DNA of 64,000 nucleotides from positions 1 to 64,000 of the forward strand of contig NZ_MDGL01000020.1 of the NCBI RefSeq assembly GCF_002742265.1, in the 5' to 3' direction. Positions 26,438 through 34,970 of this stretch are shown piece after piece (the first letter of the stretch is position 1; each line of letters starts with the position of its first letter). The DNA is from Maribacter sp. 4G9 (GTDB lineage: Bacteria > Bacteroidota > Bacteroidia > Flavobacteriales > Flavobacteriaceae). The position numbers were made by a program, and so were the translations under genes. The notes below the pieces were generated by a model that was not told where the DNA came from, made no database searches, and was given only the letters and a program-made list of their open reading frames with translations.

Positions 26438-28762
26438 TTATAGGACCTCCAATTTTGCAAACCTAAGCAGTAGTTTTTTTACATCGCCTTGATCAAACTT
26501 GATTTCCGCCTTTCGATCATTTCCTACCCCTTCTATCTTGAGTACTTTGCCCCTACCGAATCTGGAGTGGTTCACCAAGACTCCCTCTTCCAGGCCTGGA
26601 TCTATCCTATTGGTGTTTCCTACAGGTTGTGAAAGTTCAGGTTTGATCTTCCTTAATTTTTTAAGTTGGCTTATGTTCGGTCGATCTATACTAGGAGGAG
26701 TTCCTCTTACAGGCTTTGTTTGTCGTAACCTACTTTTGTCCACCTCGCCAAAAATATCGGCATCAATCATGGACTTGTAACGATATCCACCATCCAAAGG
26801 AGTTAGGTTCTCTACGTACTGCTCATCGATTTCTTCTAAAAACCGGCTAGGTTCCGCATCTATCAATTTTCCCCATCGATATCGGTTTTGGGTATAGGTC
26901 AAGTACGCCTGTTTTTCCGCACGGGTCAAGGCCACATAAAAAAGCCTTCGCTCCTCCTCCAACTCACTTCTCGTATTCATGCTCATCCCTGAAGGGAAAA
27001 GATCTTCCTCCATCCCAACGATATATACATATGGAAACTCCAGCCCTTTGGCAAGGTGAATGGTCATAAGGGCCACACGGTCATCATCCCCGGTATCGTT
27101 ATCCAAATCCGTTGCCAAGGCCACGTCCTCCAAAAATTCACTGAGCCCTCCCGTCGCATCCGCAATTTCCTTTTGCCCTTCCACAAAGTCCTTGATACCG
27201 TTGAGCAACTCCTCTATATTTTCCATACGGGCAATACCTTCTGGGGTACCGTCCTTTTTAAATTCCAATAAGAGTCCGGTTTTCTTGGCTACATGCTCCG
27301 CCAGGGTAAAGGCATCGGTTCCCTCGTTCATGATTTGAAAGCTTTTGACCATGGTAACAAAATCCTCCAATTTCCTTTTGGTACCCGAATTTATTTTCAA
27401 GTCAATTTTGGAAATGTTTTCTATGACCTCAAATATGGAACGTCCGTAATGATTTGCGGCAACCACCAACTTATCGATAGTTGTTTGTCCTATGCCACGC
27501 GCAGGAAAATTGATGACCCGTTTTAAGGCTTCCTCGTCCTTTGGGTTAATGACCAACCTGAGATATGAAAGCACATCCTTGATCTCCTTGCGTTGATAAA
27601 AGGAAAGTCCGCCGAAGATCCTATAAGGAATGTCCCTTTTACGCAAGGCATCCTCAATGGCCCTGGATTGGGAGTTAGTACGGTACAAAACGGCAAATTC
27701 CCCGTTGGACATTTGGTGCTGCATTTTATGGTCCCAAATGGAATTGGCCACAAAGCGACCTTCCTCCGCATCGTTAATGCTTCTATGGATTTTTATGGCC
27801 GCACCGTCATCGTTGGCCGTCCAGACGTTTTTCTCCAGTTGATTTTTGTTCTTGGCAATGATGGAATTGGCAGCATTCACGATATTTTTTGTGGATCGAT
27901 AATTCTGTTCCAAGCGATACATGCCCACATTGTCATAGTCCCGTTGAAAATTCAGTATATTACTAATGTTGGCACCCCTAAAGGAATAAATACTCTGGGC
28001 GTCGTCACCTACTACACAAATATTCTGAAAACGGTCCGCCAGAGCGCGTACGATCAAATATTGGGAGTGATTGGTATCCTGATACTCATCCACCAGAATA
28101 TACCGGAAACGATCTTGGTATTTTAAGAGTACATCGGGAAAACGGGTCAGCAATTCGTTGGTCCTTAAAAGCAGGTCATCAAAATCCATGGCCCCGGCCT
28201 TAAAACAGCGCTCTACATAATTCTGGTAAATATCCCCAATCCTTGGTCTTTTTGCCATGGCATCGGCCTCCATAAGTTCAGGATTATTAAAGTAGGCCTT
28301 TACCGTAATGAGACTGTTCTTAAAGGAAGAAATACGATTTTGGACCTGTTTATACTTATAGATATCCTTGTCCAACCCCATTTCCTTAATGATTGAGGCT
28401 ATTAATCGTTGCGAGTCCTGGGTATCATAAATGGTAAAATTGCTTGGAAAGCCCAACTTGTCCCCATCATACCGCAATAATTTGGCAAATACGGAATGAA
28501 AAGTACCCATCCATAGGTTTTTGGTTTCTGAAACCCCTACGATTTCTGAAATCCGTTTTTTCATCTCACGGGCTGCCTTGTTGGTAAATGTCAATGCCAA
28601 GATATTAAAGGCGTCCACCCCCTGATCCATCAAATAGGCAATACGGTATGTAAGCACCCTGGTTTTTCCCGATCCAGCGCCGGCAATGACCATAAGAGGC
28701 CCATCCTTATGCAGAACAGGGGCCTTTTGGGCTTCATTTAACTCATCAATAAAAGACCTCAA
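26438..28762 (-). CDS. UvrD/PcrA-type superfamily 1 DNA helicase
   Basis: A 3'-5' helicase of the UvrD/PcrA/Rep type. Motifs seen: Walker A VIAGAGSGKTRVLTYR, motif II VDEYQDTN, motif III VGDDAQSIYSFRGA, motif IV EQNYRST and motif VI YVALTRAEKQ, with an intact C-terminal Tudor-like domain (LVNHSRFGRGKVLKIEG). I set the start at TTG 28762 (RSFIDELNEAQKAPVLHKDG), where homologs begin. The frame stays open to 28840, but that extension is hydrophobic and unlike the family. It acts in excision repair, mismatch repair or removal of RecA. Confidence 0.9.
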   Translation of the reverse strand: MRSFIDELNEAQKAPVLHKDGPLMVIAGAGSGKTRVLTYRIAYLMDQGVDAFNILALTFTNKAAREMKKRISEIVGVSETKNLWMGTFHSVFAKLLRYDGDKLGFPSNFTIYDTQDSQRLIASIIKEMGLDKDIYKYKQVQNRISSFKNSLITVKAYFNNPELMEADAMAKRPRIGDIYQNYVERCFKAGAMDFDDLLLRTNELLTRFPDVLLKYQDRFRYILVDEYQDTNHSQYLIVRALADRFQNICVVGDDAQSIYSFRGANISNILNFQRDYDNVGMYRLEQNYRSTKNIVNAANSIIAKNKNQLEKNVWTANDDGAAIKIHRSINDAEEGRFVANSIWDHKMQHQMSNGEFAVLYRTNSQSRAIEDALRKRDIPYRIFGGLSFYQRKEIKDVLSYLRLVINPKDEEALKRVINFPARGIGQTTIDKLVVAANHYGRSIFEVIENISKIDLKINSGTKRKLEDFVTMVKSFQIMNEGTDAFTLAEHVAKKTGLLLEFKKDGTPEGIARMENIEELLNGIKDFVEGQKEIADATGGLSEFLEDVALATDLDNDTGDDDRVALMTIHLAKGLEFPYVYIVGMEEDLFPSGMSMNTRSELEEERRLFYVALTRAEKQAYLTYTQNRYRWGKLIDAEPSRFLEEIDEQYVENLTPLDGGYRYKSMIDADIFGEVDKSRLRQTKPVRGTPPSIDRPNISQLKKLRKIKPELSQPVGNTNRIDPGLEEGVLVNHSRFGRGKVLKIEGVGNDRKAEIKFDQGDVKKLLLRFAKLEVL

Positions 28763-28895
28763 CGTAATTCTTTTTTTAAGGTGTGAATTTAGCCATAATT
28801 GCACGATACCGAAAATGATGTTTTTTAGATTTATAAACAATGTGGCAAGTCGTTTGTTCCTTTTTAAATATATTTAGCCAATCATTTATTTTGAT

Positions 28896-29444
28896 ATGAA
28901 TAATTTTCAAAAATCCGTAGGCCTTCTGCTCCTCATCCAAATTTCATTTCATTCTGCCACGGCCCAAGAAAAGGAACCTGGGCCAATCATTGAAGACTAT
29001 GGCGAGGTCTGGAAAATTGAAAACCAGGATTACCCCTTGGATACTTCAAAAACGTTCAAGGCCGTATTCGATATTATGACCTCACCCGATGACTTGGACC
29101 AAGTAAACCCTTCCATAGAGACAGCAGCCAGATTTTTGAACATGCACGGCCAGAACGGGATACCGTTGGATCAATTAAAAGTAGCCTTGGTCATTCACAA
29201 TAAGGCTTCCAAAGATGTTATCTCAACCGAAGCATATCAGAAAAAATTCGGGACCAAAAACCCCAATGAAGCATTGTTAAAAGCACTAATGGCCGCCAAT
29301 GCGGAAGTCATTTTCTGTGGACAATCCTCCGTATCCAGGGAATTCCCAAAAGAAGAATTAATAGACGGCGTACAACTGTCCTTAAGTGCCATGACCGCAT
29401 TGATACAATTACAGGACGATAATTATAGACTGATCAAATTTTAA
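28896..29444 (+). CDS. Exported DsrE-family protein
   Basis: A 182-residue protein with a signal peptide (to about HSATAQ) and a DsrE/DsrF-like alpha/beta domain (about 55-182), with VALVIHNKASKDVI, then the region holding the single candidate redox Cys in VIFCGQSS. Cytosolic members relay sulfur via such a cysteine; in secreted members the role is unknown. It stands alone, divergent from the UvrD helicase. Confidence 0.75.
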   Translation: MNNFQKSVGLLLLIQISFHSATAQEKEPGPIIEDYGEVWKIENQDYPLDTSKTFKAVFDIMTSPDDLDQVNPSIETAARFLNMHGQNGIPLDQLKVALVIHNKASKDVISTEAYQKKFGTKNPNEALLKALMAANAEVIFCGQSSVSREFPKEELIDGVQLSLSAMTALIQLQDDNYRLIKF

Positions 29445-29566
29445 ACCTACATGATGCAATGAGCCATAAAAACTCTTGAAAATCAGCAAGATAATCCGTG
29501 GCGAATTGCAAACCCATGCCGATAAAAACCGAAGCATGGCCTTTTACTAACAATAAAAATTATCAA

Positions 29567-30874
29567 ATGAAAAAACTTGGATTACTTACTTTTCTATGCT
29601 GCGGAATGACGGTTTTCGCCCAAAAATCCATGGAAAAGGATTTTAGCGCCATTGAGGACAAGGTTATCGAATGGAGAAGGTATTTCCATGAACACCCGGA
29701 ATTGTCCAATAGGGAATTTGAAACAGCTGAAAAAATAGCAGATCATTTGAAAAGCCTTGGAATTGAGGTACAGACCGGTGTGGCCCATACCGGTGTGGTG
29801 GGCATTTTAAAAGGAAACAAACCTGGGAAGGTGGTGGCACTTAGAGCCGATATAGATGCCTTGCCCGTAACCGAGCGAAATGACCTTCCTTTTAAAAGCA
29901 ACGTAAAATCAGAATATTTGGGAACCGAAGTGGGTGTCATGCACGCGTGTGGACACGATACACATATTGCCATTCTTATGGGCGTAGCCGAAGTATTATC
30001 AAAGAACAAGGATAAGATCAAAGGTACCGTTAAATTCATATTTCAACCCGCAGAGGAAGGAGCGCCCCCAGGAGAGGAAGGTGGTGCCGCTTTGATGATC
30101 AAGGAAGGTGTTTTACAGAGTCCAGATGTGGACGCCATTTTTGGATTGCACATCAATTCCCAAACCCCTGTGGGGATGATCAGATATAAGTCGGGAGGTA
30201 CCTTGGCGGCCGCACAACGGTTCGTAATCAATGTAAAAGGAAAGCAGAGCCACGGCTCACAACCTTGGTCCGGTGTAGATCCCATTTTAATTAGCGCCAA
30301 AATCATTGATGGCCTACAAACAATCATCAGCCGGGAAATGAACCTTACCAACGAGGCTGCCGTAATTACTGTAGGCAAAATTACCTCAGGCGTTAGAAAC
30401 AACATCATTCCAGAAAGTGCGGAAATCGTTGGTACCATCCGGACCTTGGACTATGATATGCAAAAACAACTGAACCGAAGAATGAAGGAAATGGTACAGT
30501 CCATCGCAGAGGCCTATCGTGGGGAGGCCACTACGGAGATTGCATCAGGAACGGCCATCACCTATAACAATCCAGAATTGGTTACCCAAATGATACCGAC
30601 CATGGAAGCCGTTGCAGGAAAGGAAAACGTAGTGGTCGCCAAGGCCGTTACGGGTGCGGAGGACTTCTCGTTCTATCAAGAGAAAGTGCCCGGCTTCTTT
30701 TTCTTTTTGGGCGGCATGACCCCAGGAACCACGGAATCCTTTCCACATCACACCCCAGATTTCAGGATTGATGACAGTGGTTTGTTATTGGGCGTAAAAA
30801 CCCTTACTGCCATGAGTCTGGATTACCTGAACAGTGATAAAACCCCAAGATTGGAAAATCAACCAAAAGGATAA
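29567..30874 (+). CDS. Exported M20-family amidohydrolase/peptidase
   Basis: Start ATG 29567 (MKKLGLLTFLCCGMTVFAQ), giving a signal peptide and 435 residues. It belongs to the M20D amidohydrolases (N-acyl-L-amino acid, indole-acetyl-amino acid or hippurate hydrolases). Motifs are RRYFHEHPELSNREFETA, metal ligands in ACGHDTHIAIL, FIFQPAEEGAPPGEEGG with the general-base Glu, and GAEDFSFYQEKVPG. Substrate cannot be told. It begins an apparent operon with the FMN glutamate synthase family gene (6 bp) and the OmpA-like gene. Confidence 0.88.
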   Translation: MKKLGLLTFLCCGMTVFAQKSMEKDFSAIEDKVIEWRRYFHEHPELSNREFETAEKIADHLKSLGIEVQTGVAHTGVVGILKGNKPGKVVALRADIDALPVTERNDLPFKSNVKSEYLGTEVGVMHACGHDTHIAILMGVAEVLSKNKDKIKGTVKFIFQPAEEGAPPGEEGGAALMIKEGVLQSPDVDAIFGLHINSQTPVGMIRYKSGGTLAAAQRFVINVKGKQSHGSQPWSGVDPILISAKIIDGLQTIISREMNLTNEAAVITVGKITSGVRNNIIPESAEIVGTIRTLDYDMQKQLNRRMKEMVQSIAEAYRGEATTEIASGTAITYNNPELVTQMIPTMEAVAGKENVVVAKAVTGAEDFSFYQEKVPGFFFFLGGMTPGTTESFPHHTPDFRIDDSGLLLGVKTLTAMSLDYLNSDKTPRLENQPKG

Positions 30875-30880
30875 TTTTCA

Positions 30881-32434
30881 ATGGCTTACCAGATTGTATT
30901 ACTTGCCATTATTCCATGGTGGGTATGGATTATTATCTTCTTGGCCTTGGTGGCCATTTGGGATATTTTCATTCAGAGGAAACATACCATTAAACACAAT
31001 TATCCCATTGTAGGGCATTTAAGATATTGGCTGGAAAGTATCGGCCCGGAAATGCGCCAATATTTTGTGGCAAATAACCGTGAGGAGCTGCCCTTTAATA
31101 GGATTGAACGTGGTTGGATCTATGCATCGGCCAAAAAAGAGAACAATTACGAGGGTTTTGGTACGGATCGAGACATTTATGCCCATCAACATGTTTTTAT
31201 CAAAAATAGCATGATGGCCTATAAGGTTCCCCAGGGCCACCCCAACGAACTGGACCCCACTTTTATTCCATGCGCAAAAGTTATGGGAGCTTTCCATAAG
31301 AGAAAAAGGCCTTACAGGCCAGCGAGCGTCATCAATGTATCGGCCATGAGCTTTGGATCATTATCGGCAGCAGCCGTAGAGGCCATGAACATTGGCGTTA
31401 AAAAATGTGGCGCCTACCATAATACGGGTGAAGGCGGACTTTCCCCGTATCACAAGCAAGGTGGTGATGTAATTTTCCATTTCGGTACGGGATATTTCGG
31501 TGTTAGAACTCCGGATGGAAATTTTTCCATGGAAAAAATGAAAAAGCTTGTTGATGATAATCCCTGCATAAAAGCAATTGAAATAAAACTGTCCCAAGGC
31601 GCTAAACCGGGAAAGGGAGGTGTTTTGCCCGGAGCGAAAATTACCTATGAATTGGCGGAGATCAGAGGGGTTGAAGTGGGAAAGGATGTTCTATCCCCGG
31701 CAACCCATAAGGCATTCTCCTCAGTACCAGAACTTATGGAGCTCATAGAGCAAATTGCGGATAAAACCGGATTGCCTGTTGGTATTAAGGCGGCCATTGG
31801 AAAACTGGACCAATGGGAAGAATTGGCCAACCTGATGCTAAAAACTGGAAAAGGGCCGGATTTTATTACCGTAGATGGTGGGGAAGGTGGTACGGGTGCT
31901 GCCCCTCCATCCTTCGCAGATCATGTATCCCTACCATGGGTATACGGCTTCTCCAGTGTATACAAGGTTTTTCTTGATCGAAAATTGACGGACAGGATCC
32001 TTTTCATAGGAAGTGGCAAACTAGGCTTCCCCGCCAAAGCGGCCATGGCCTTTGCTATGGGAATAGATTGTATCAATGTTGCGCGTGAGGCCATGATGAG
32101 CATTGGTTGCATCCAGGCCCAGGTATGTCACACCAACAGATGTCCCACGGGTATCGCCACACAGAACAAATGGCTACAGAATGGTATTGACATCCCATTA
32201 AAGTCGGATAGATTGGCCCAATATTTCAAGACCTTCCGAAAGGAATTTTTGGAAATTACCCATGCGTCGGGATACGAACATCCCTGTCAATTTACCATGG
32301 ACGACGTGCAAGTAAACCTAGATGACAACGAATTGAACAAGAGCCTTGCCTATGCATACGGATATAATAAACCCAAAGTACCCTTTAATGGTGTTCAGGA
32401 ATTGAAAGACTGTTCGTATCTTGGCGGCAAATAA
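30881..32434 (+). CDS. FMN-binding glutamate synthase family protein (membrane-anchored)
   Basis: A 517-residue protein with one or two N-terminal hydrophobic segments (WWVWIIIFLALVAIWDIFI) and a glutamate synthase FMN/Fe-S domain. Seen are INVSAMSFGSLSAAAVEAMN, NTGEGGLSPYH, VDGGEGGTGAAPPSFADH and the cysteine cluster CIQAQVCHTNRCPTG typical of the 3Fe-4S site. It lacks the amidotransferase and GXGXG parts of full GltB, so ammonia-dependent glutamate synthase or an unknown oxidoreductase activity are both possible. It is 6 bp after the M20 gene. Confidence 0.88.
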   Translation: MAYQIVLLAIIPWWVWIIIFLALVAIWDIFIQRKHTIKHNYPIVGHLRYWLESIGPEMRQYFVANNREELPFNRIERGWIYASAKKENNYEGFGTDRDIYAHQHVFIKNSMMAYKVPQGHPNELDPTFIPCAKVMGAFHKRKRPYRPASVINVSAMSFGSLSAAAVEAMNIGVKKCGAYHNTGEGGLSPYHKQGGDVIFHFGTGYFGVRTPDGNFSMEKMKKLVDDNPCIKAIEIKLSQGAKPGKGGVLPGAKITYELAEIRGVEVGKDVLSPATHKAFSSVPELMELIEQIADKTGLPVGIKAAIGKLDQWEELANLMLKTGKGPDFITVDGGEGGTGAAPPSFADHVSLPWVYGFSSVYKVFLDRKLTDRILFIGSGKLGFPAKAAMAFAMGIDCINVAREAMMSIGCIQAQVCHTNRCPTGIATQNKWLQNGIDIPLKSDRLAQYFKTFRKEFLEITHASGYEHPCQFTMDDVQVNLDDNELNKSLAYAYGYNKPKVPFNGVQELKDCSYLGGK

Positions 32435-32447
32435 AATGCAAGTTTCC

Positions 32448-33218
32448 ATGAAGAAAATTTTACCCCTTTTGATCGTTACTTTTTGTTTTATCGGTATGAT
32501 GAATGCCCAGAAAAAAAGTGAGCTTATTGAGCAGAACCAGGAATTAAAATATCGTTTGGATTCCATAACGCGGCTAATTTCAACGGCACAGTCGAGTCAA
32601 AAAAGAAGTGAAATCATAGCAGAGGACTTGCAGGCACAAGTGACCGAATTACAGGATGCGAACGCTACCTTGCTCAAAAACCTGAACAGTTTTGCGGCCC
32701 TATCCAGCCAAAATTCAGAAAATATAAACAAGACCTTGGCCACCTTGGAGCGCAAGGAGGCTCAACTAAGAGGCATTGTAGACGGTGTGGCCAGCAATGA
32801 CTCCACGGCCATTGTGATATTGACAAATGCCAAGCAAACATTGGGCGAGAATGCCAAGGTACAAGTGGGCAATGGTTCCGTGATTATCTCCGAAAAATTG
32901 GATTTCTATTTTGCCGATGGATTGGGTTCCAAGGTTCAAGAATCGGCCAAACCCTGGTTGGAAAAAATTTCGAAAATCATAGCCACCAATCCAAAATCGG
33001 CCATTACCGTATCCGGATTGAGTATGACCGGCGAATTGGATATAGCACTAGCACAAGCCTCTTCCGTAGCACAGATCCTCATAAAGGATTACGGTATAGA
33101 AGGTGCCAAGGTTAGTGCCAAAGGAATGGATGGAGGACTACGGGAATCTCTGCAAATTGAGATCCATCCGGACTACAAATCCTTCTATGCAACCGCTAAA
33201 GACGATGTGAAAAATTAA
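32448..33218 (+). CDS. Exported coiled-coil protein with degenerate OmpA-like domain
   Basis: A 256-residue protein with a signal peptide (KILPLLIVTFCFIGMMNAQ), an N-terminal coiled coil and a C-terminal region that aligns with OmpA domains but has lost the binding residues. Where OmpA has GHTDN it reads GLSMTG, and where it has LSxxRA it reads IALAQASSV. It would not bind diaminopimelate as usual. A frame with an upstream ATG (32436, MQVSMKKI) is possible. It follows the FMN gene by 13 bp and parallels the functional OmpA lipoprotein at 23027. Confidence 0.7.
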   Translation: MKKILPLLIVTFCFIGMMNAQKKSELIEQNQELKYRLDSITRLISTAQSSQKRSEIIAEDLQAQVTELQDANATLLKNLNSFAALSSQNSENINKTLATLERKEAQLRGIVDGVASNDSTAIVILTNAKQTLGENAKVQVGNGSVIISEKLDFYFADGLGSKVQESAKPWLEKISKIIATNPKSAITVSGLSMTGELDIALAQASSVAQILIKDYGIEGAKVSAKGMDGGLRESLQIEIHPDYKSFYATAKDDVKN

Positions 33219-33311
33219 AATTGCATTTCATCGATCAAGTCATATACTAATTGAGAAAACTGGTCGTTAAAGAGTCATGAATCGTGAACTAACCAGTTTA
33301 AAATTATAAGA

Positions 33312-33830
33312 ATGACTTCAGATCAAATTTTTCAACTTTTTGCTTATTTATTGCCATCGATCGTAACCGGTGCCATTGCTTTCTATTTTTTTAGGATGCA
33401 TACCAACAATGAAGAAGGAAGAAGACGTTTTTTATTGCATAAGGATTCCCAGAAGGATACATTACCCATTCGTTTGCAGGCCTATGAACGTATGGCACTG
33501 TTTTTGGAGCGGATTGCCATACCAAGTTTGGTGGTTCGTGTAGCTCCAAAAAGTCAGGATAAGGATGCCTATGAAAATTTATTGATCAAAAGCATTGAAA
33601 CGGAATTCGATCACAATCTTACCCAACAAATCTATATGACGGACGAATGTTGGAACATTATTAAGGCTGCCAAAAACGCTACTGTTCAAATGATACGAAA
33701 AGCGGCCATGAGCCAATCTGAAACCGCAGATAAACTTCGTGAGGATATTTTGAACGATACCATGGAAAAGGCCTCCCCATCCGCTACCGCCCTATCCTTT
33801 GTGAAAAAGGAAATTGGGGAATTGTGGTAG
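33312..33830 (+). CDS. Single-pass membrane hypothetical protein (172 aa)
   Basis: Family not named with confidence. One N-terminal membrane helix (FQLFAYLLPSIVTGAIAFYF) is followed by a basic, helical cytoplasmic domain that starts RMHTNNEEGRRRFLLHKDSQ and contains a conserved-looking ALPIRLQAYERM-type segment (TLPIRLQAYERMALFLERI). Similar small proteins occur in Flavobacteriaceae. Its stop is immediately followed by a heptamer tandem repeat. Confidence 0.6.
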   Translation: MTSDQIFQLFAYLLPSIVTGAIAFYFFRMHTNNEEGRRRFLLHKDSQKDTLPIRLQAYERMALFLERIAIPSLVVRVAPKSQDKDAYENLLIKSIETEFDHNLTQQIYMTDECWNIIKAAKNATVQMIRKAAMSQSETADKLREDILNDTMEKASPSATALSFVKKEIGELW

Positions 33831-33919
33831 TTGGTTGTTGGTTGTTGGTTGTTGGTTGTTGGTTGTTGGTTGTTGGTTGTTGGTTGTTGGTTGTTGGTTG
33901 TTGGTTGTTGGTTGTTGGT
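33831..33919. repeat. Perfect heptanucleotide tandem repeat (TTGGTTG, ~12.7 copies)
   Basis: From 33831 the sequence is uninterrupted TTGGTTG units for about 89 bp, starting right after the stop codon (33828-33830) of the preceding gene. Seven is not a multiple of three, so length changes would shift any frame reading through. The copy number is likely to vary between isolates. Confidence 0.9.
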
Positions 33920-33954
33920 AGAAGTTATAAAGTAGTCCGTAAAAATCAAAATCC

Positions 33955-34050
33955 TGAACCGGTAACTTTGAACCGGAAACTTTGAACCTGAAACCTGAAA
34001 CTTCTAATTTGAAACTAAAAAGCGTCCAGCGAATAACGTCTAGCTTCTAG
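33955..34050. repeat. Short degenerate tandem repeats
   Basis: Partly repeated units of the type GAACCGGAAACTTTGAACC (33967-33985) recur as GAACCTGAAACCTGAAAC, followed by GCGTCCAGCGAATAACGTC / TAGCTTCTAGCG. They are degenerate minisatellite-like units between two convergent genes. No function is apparent. Confidence 0.4.
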
Positions 34051-34055
34051 CGAAG

Positions 34056-34970
34056 TTATTCATTCTCATTGGGCTCAATAGGGTTGGTTTCCTCATTCTT
34101 ATTTTTCGCATAGAGATAACCACGTTTCCACCAAAGGGTCATTTTCTTCTTATCGAAAATCAAAGAATTGGTGGTTAATATTGTGGGCGTGTAATAAAGG
34201 TTAATGATGGCATTGTTCTGATTGGCCACAAATTTTCCAATTCGTATGTTTTGGTTTTCAATCCTATCAAAGACAAAGCTCATCATGGACGTCAAAAGTT
34301 CAAAGGGGTTTCTGGAAGGCATGCGATTTAAATAATTTATCTCCGTGTGGAGAACTACCACATCCACTTCGGTGGCACCACGTTTTATAGCCTCTTCGAT
34401 GGGTACGATACTCCCTAATCCGCCATCGGCATATTCACAGCCTTCCTTTCGAACCAAACTCATGAAAGGCGTATAATTGGCCGAAATCCATATCCAATCA
34501 CAAAAATCCTCGTAGGAACAATCTTTTATCGATTTGTATTCGACTTGGTTCAGGGAAAGATTACTGACCGTAATGACCACATCGGACATACCTTGCTTTA
34601 ACTTATTGAATTCGGTTTTCGTTAGGCTATCACTGATAAGTTTCCGAAGGTTTTCACTTTCTCCAAAGGTTTTTTTACCCTTTATGAAATTCCGAATTAC
34701 ATTCCAGTGGTTAATACCAATTTCATCGCTCCCATGTACTTTCTTGATAACAAAAGGACAATTATTGAAAATACTACTTTGGGTTACATTGGAATAAATA
34801 CGTTTGATCTTATTTAATTTACCCAAAGCCAAATGGGAAATCAATAAACTACCCGTGGAAGTGCCCACAAAAATATCATAGGTTTTTCCCGCATCCTGAA
34901 TAAGGAATTGGGCTACGCCACCGGCAAAAGCCCCCTTGCTACCTCCTCCTGAAATGACCAATGCCCTCAT
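34056..34970 (-). CDS. Patatin-like phospholipase
   Basis: A 304-residue patatin-family serine hydrolase that would release fatty acids from lipids. The oxyanion/nucleophile elements are visible: GGGSKGAFAGG near the N-terminus, the nucleophile elbow GTSTG and the catalytic Asp in ADGGLGS. No signal peptide is seen. Its ATG overlaps the end of the upstream M1 aminopeptidase by 4 bp (ATGA), so the two are translationally coupled. Confidence 0.88.
   Translation of the reverse strand: MRALVISGGGSKGAFAGGVAQFLIQDAGKTYDIFVGTSTGSLLISHLALGKLNKIKRIYSNVTQSSIFNNCPFVIKKVHGSDEIGINHWNVIRNFIKGKKTFGESENLRKLISDSLTKTEFNKLKQGMSDVVITVSNLSLNQVEYKSIKDCSYEDFCDWIWISANYTPFMSLVRKEGCEYADGGLGSIVPIEEAIKRGATEVDVVVLHTEINYLNRMPSRNPFELLTSMMSFVFDRIENQNIRIGKFVANQNNAIINLYYTPTILTTNSLIFDKKKMTLWWKRGYLYAKNKNEETNPIEPNENE

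Noticed and set aside
26438-28840. Longer start for the UvrD helicase at 28840
   Set aside because: The extra 26 residues are hydrophobic and unlike the family; the TTG at 28762 gives the normal N-terminus.
29511-29545. Terminator between DsrE and M20 genes (CCATGC/GCATGG stem)
   Set aside because: The stem is only 6 bp with a 14-nt loop and just four T follow; too weak to call.
33831-33919. CRISPR array
   Set aside because: The units are 7 bp without spacers, and no cas gene lies nearby.
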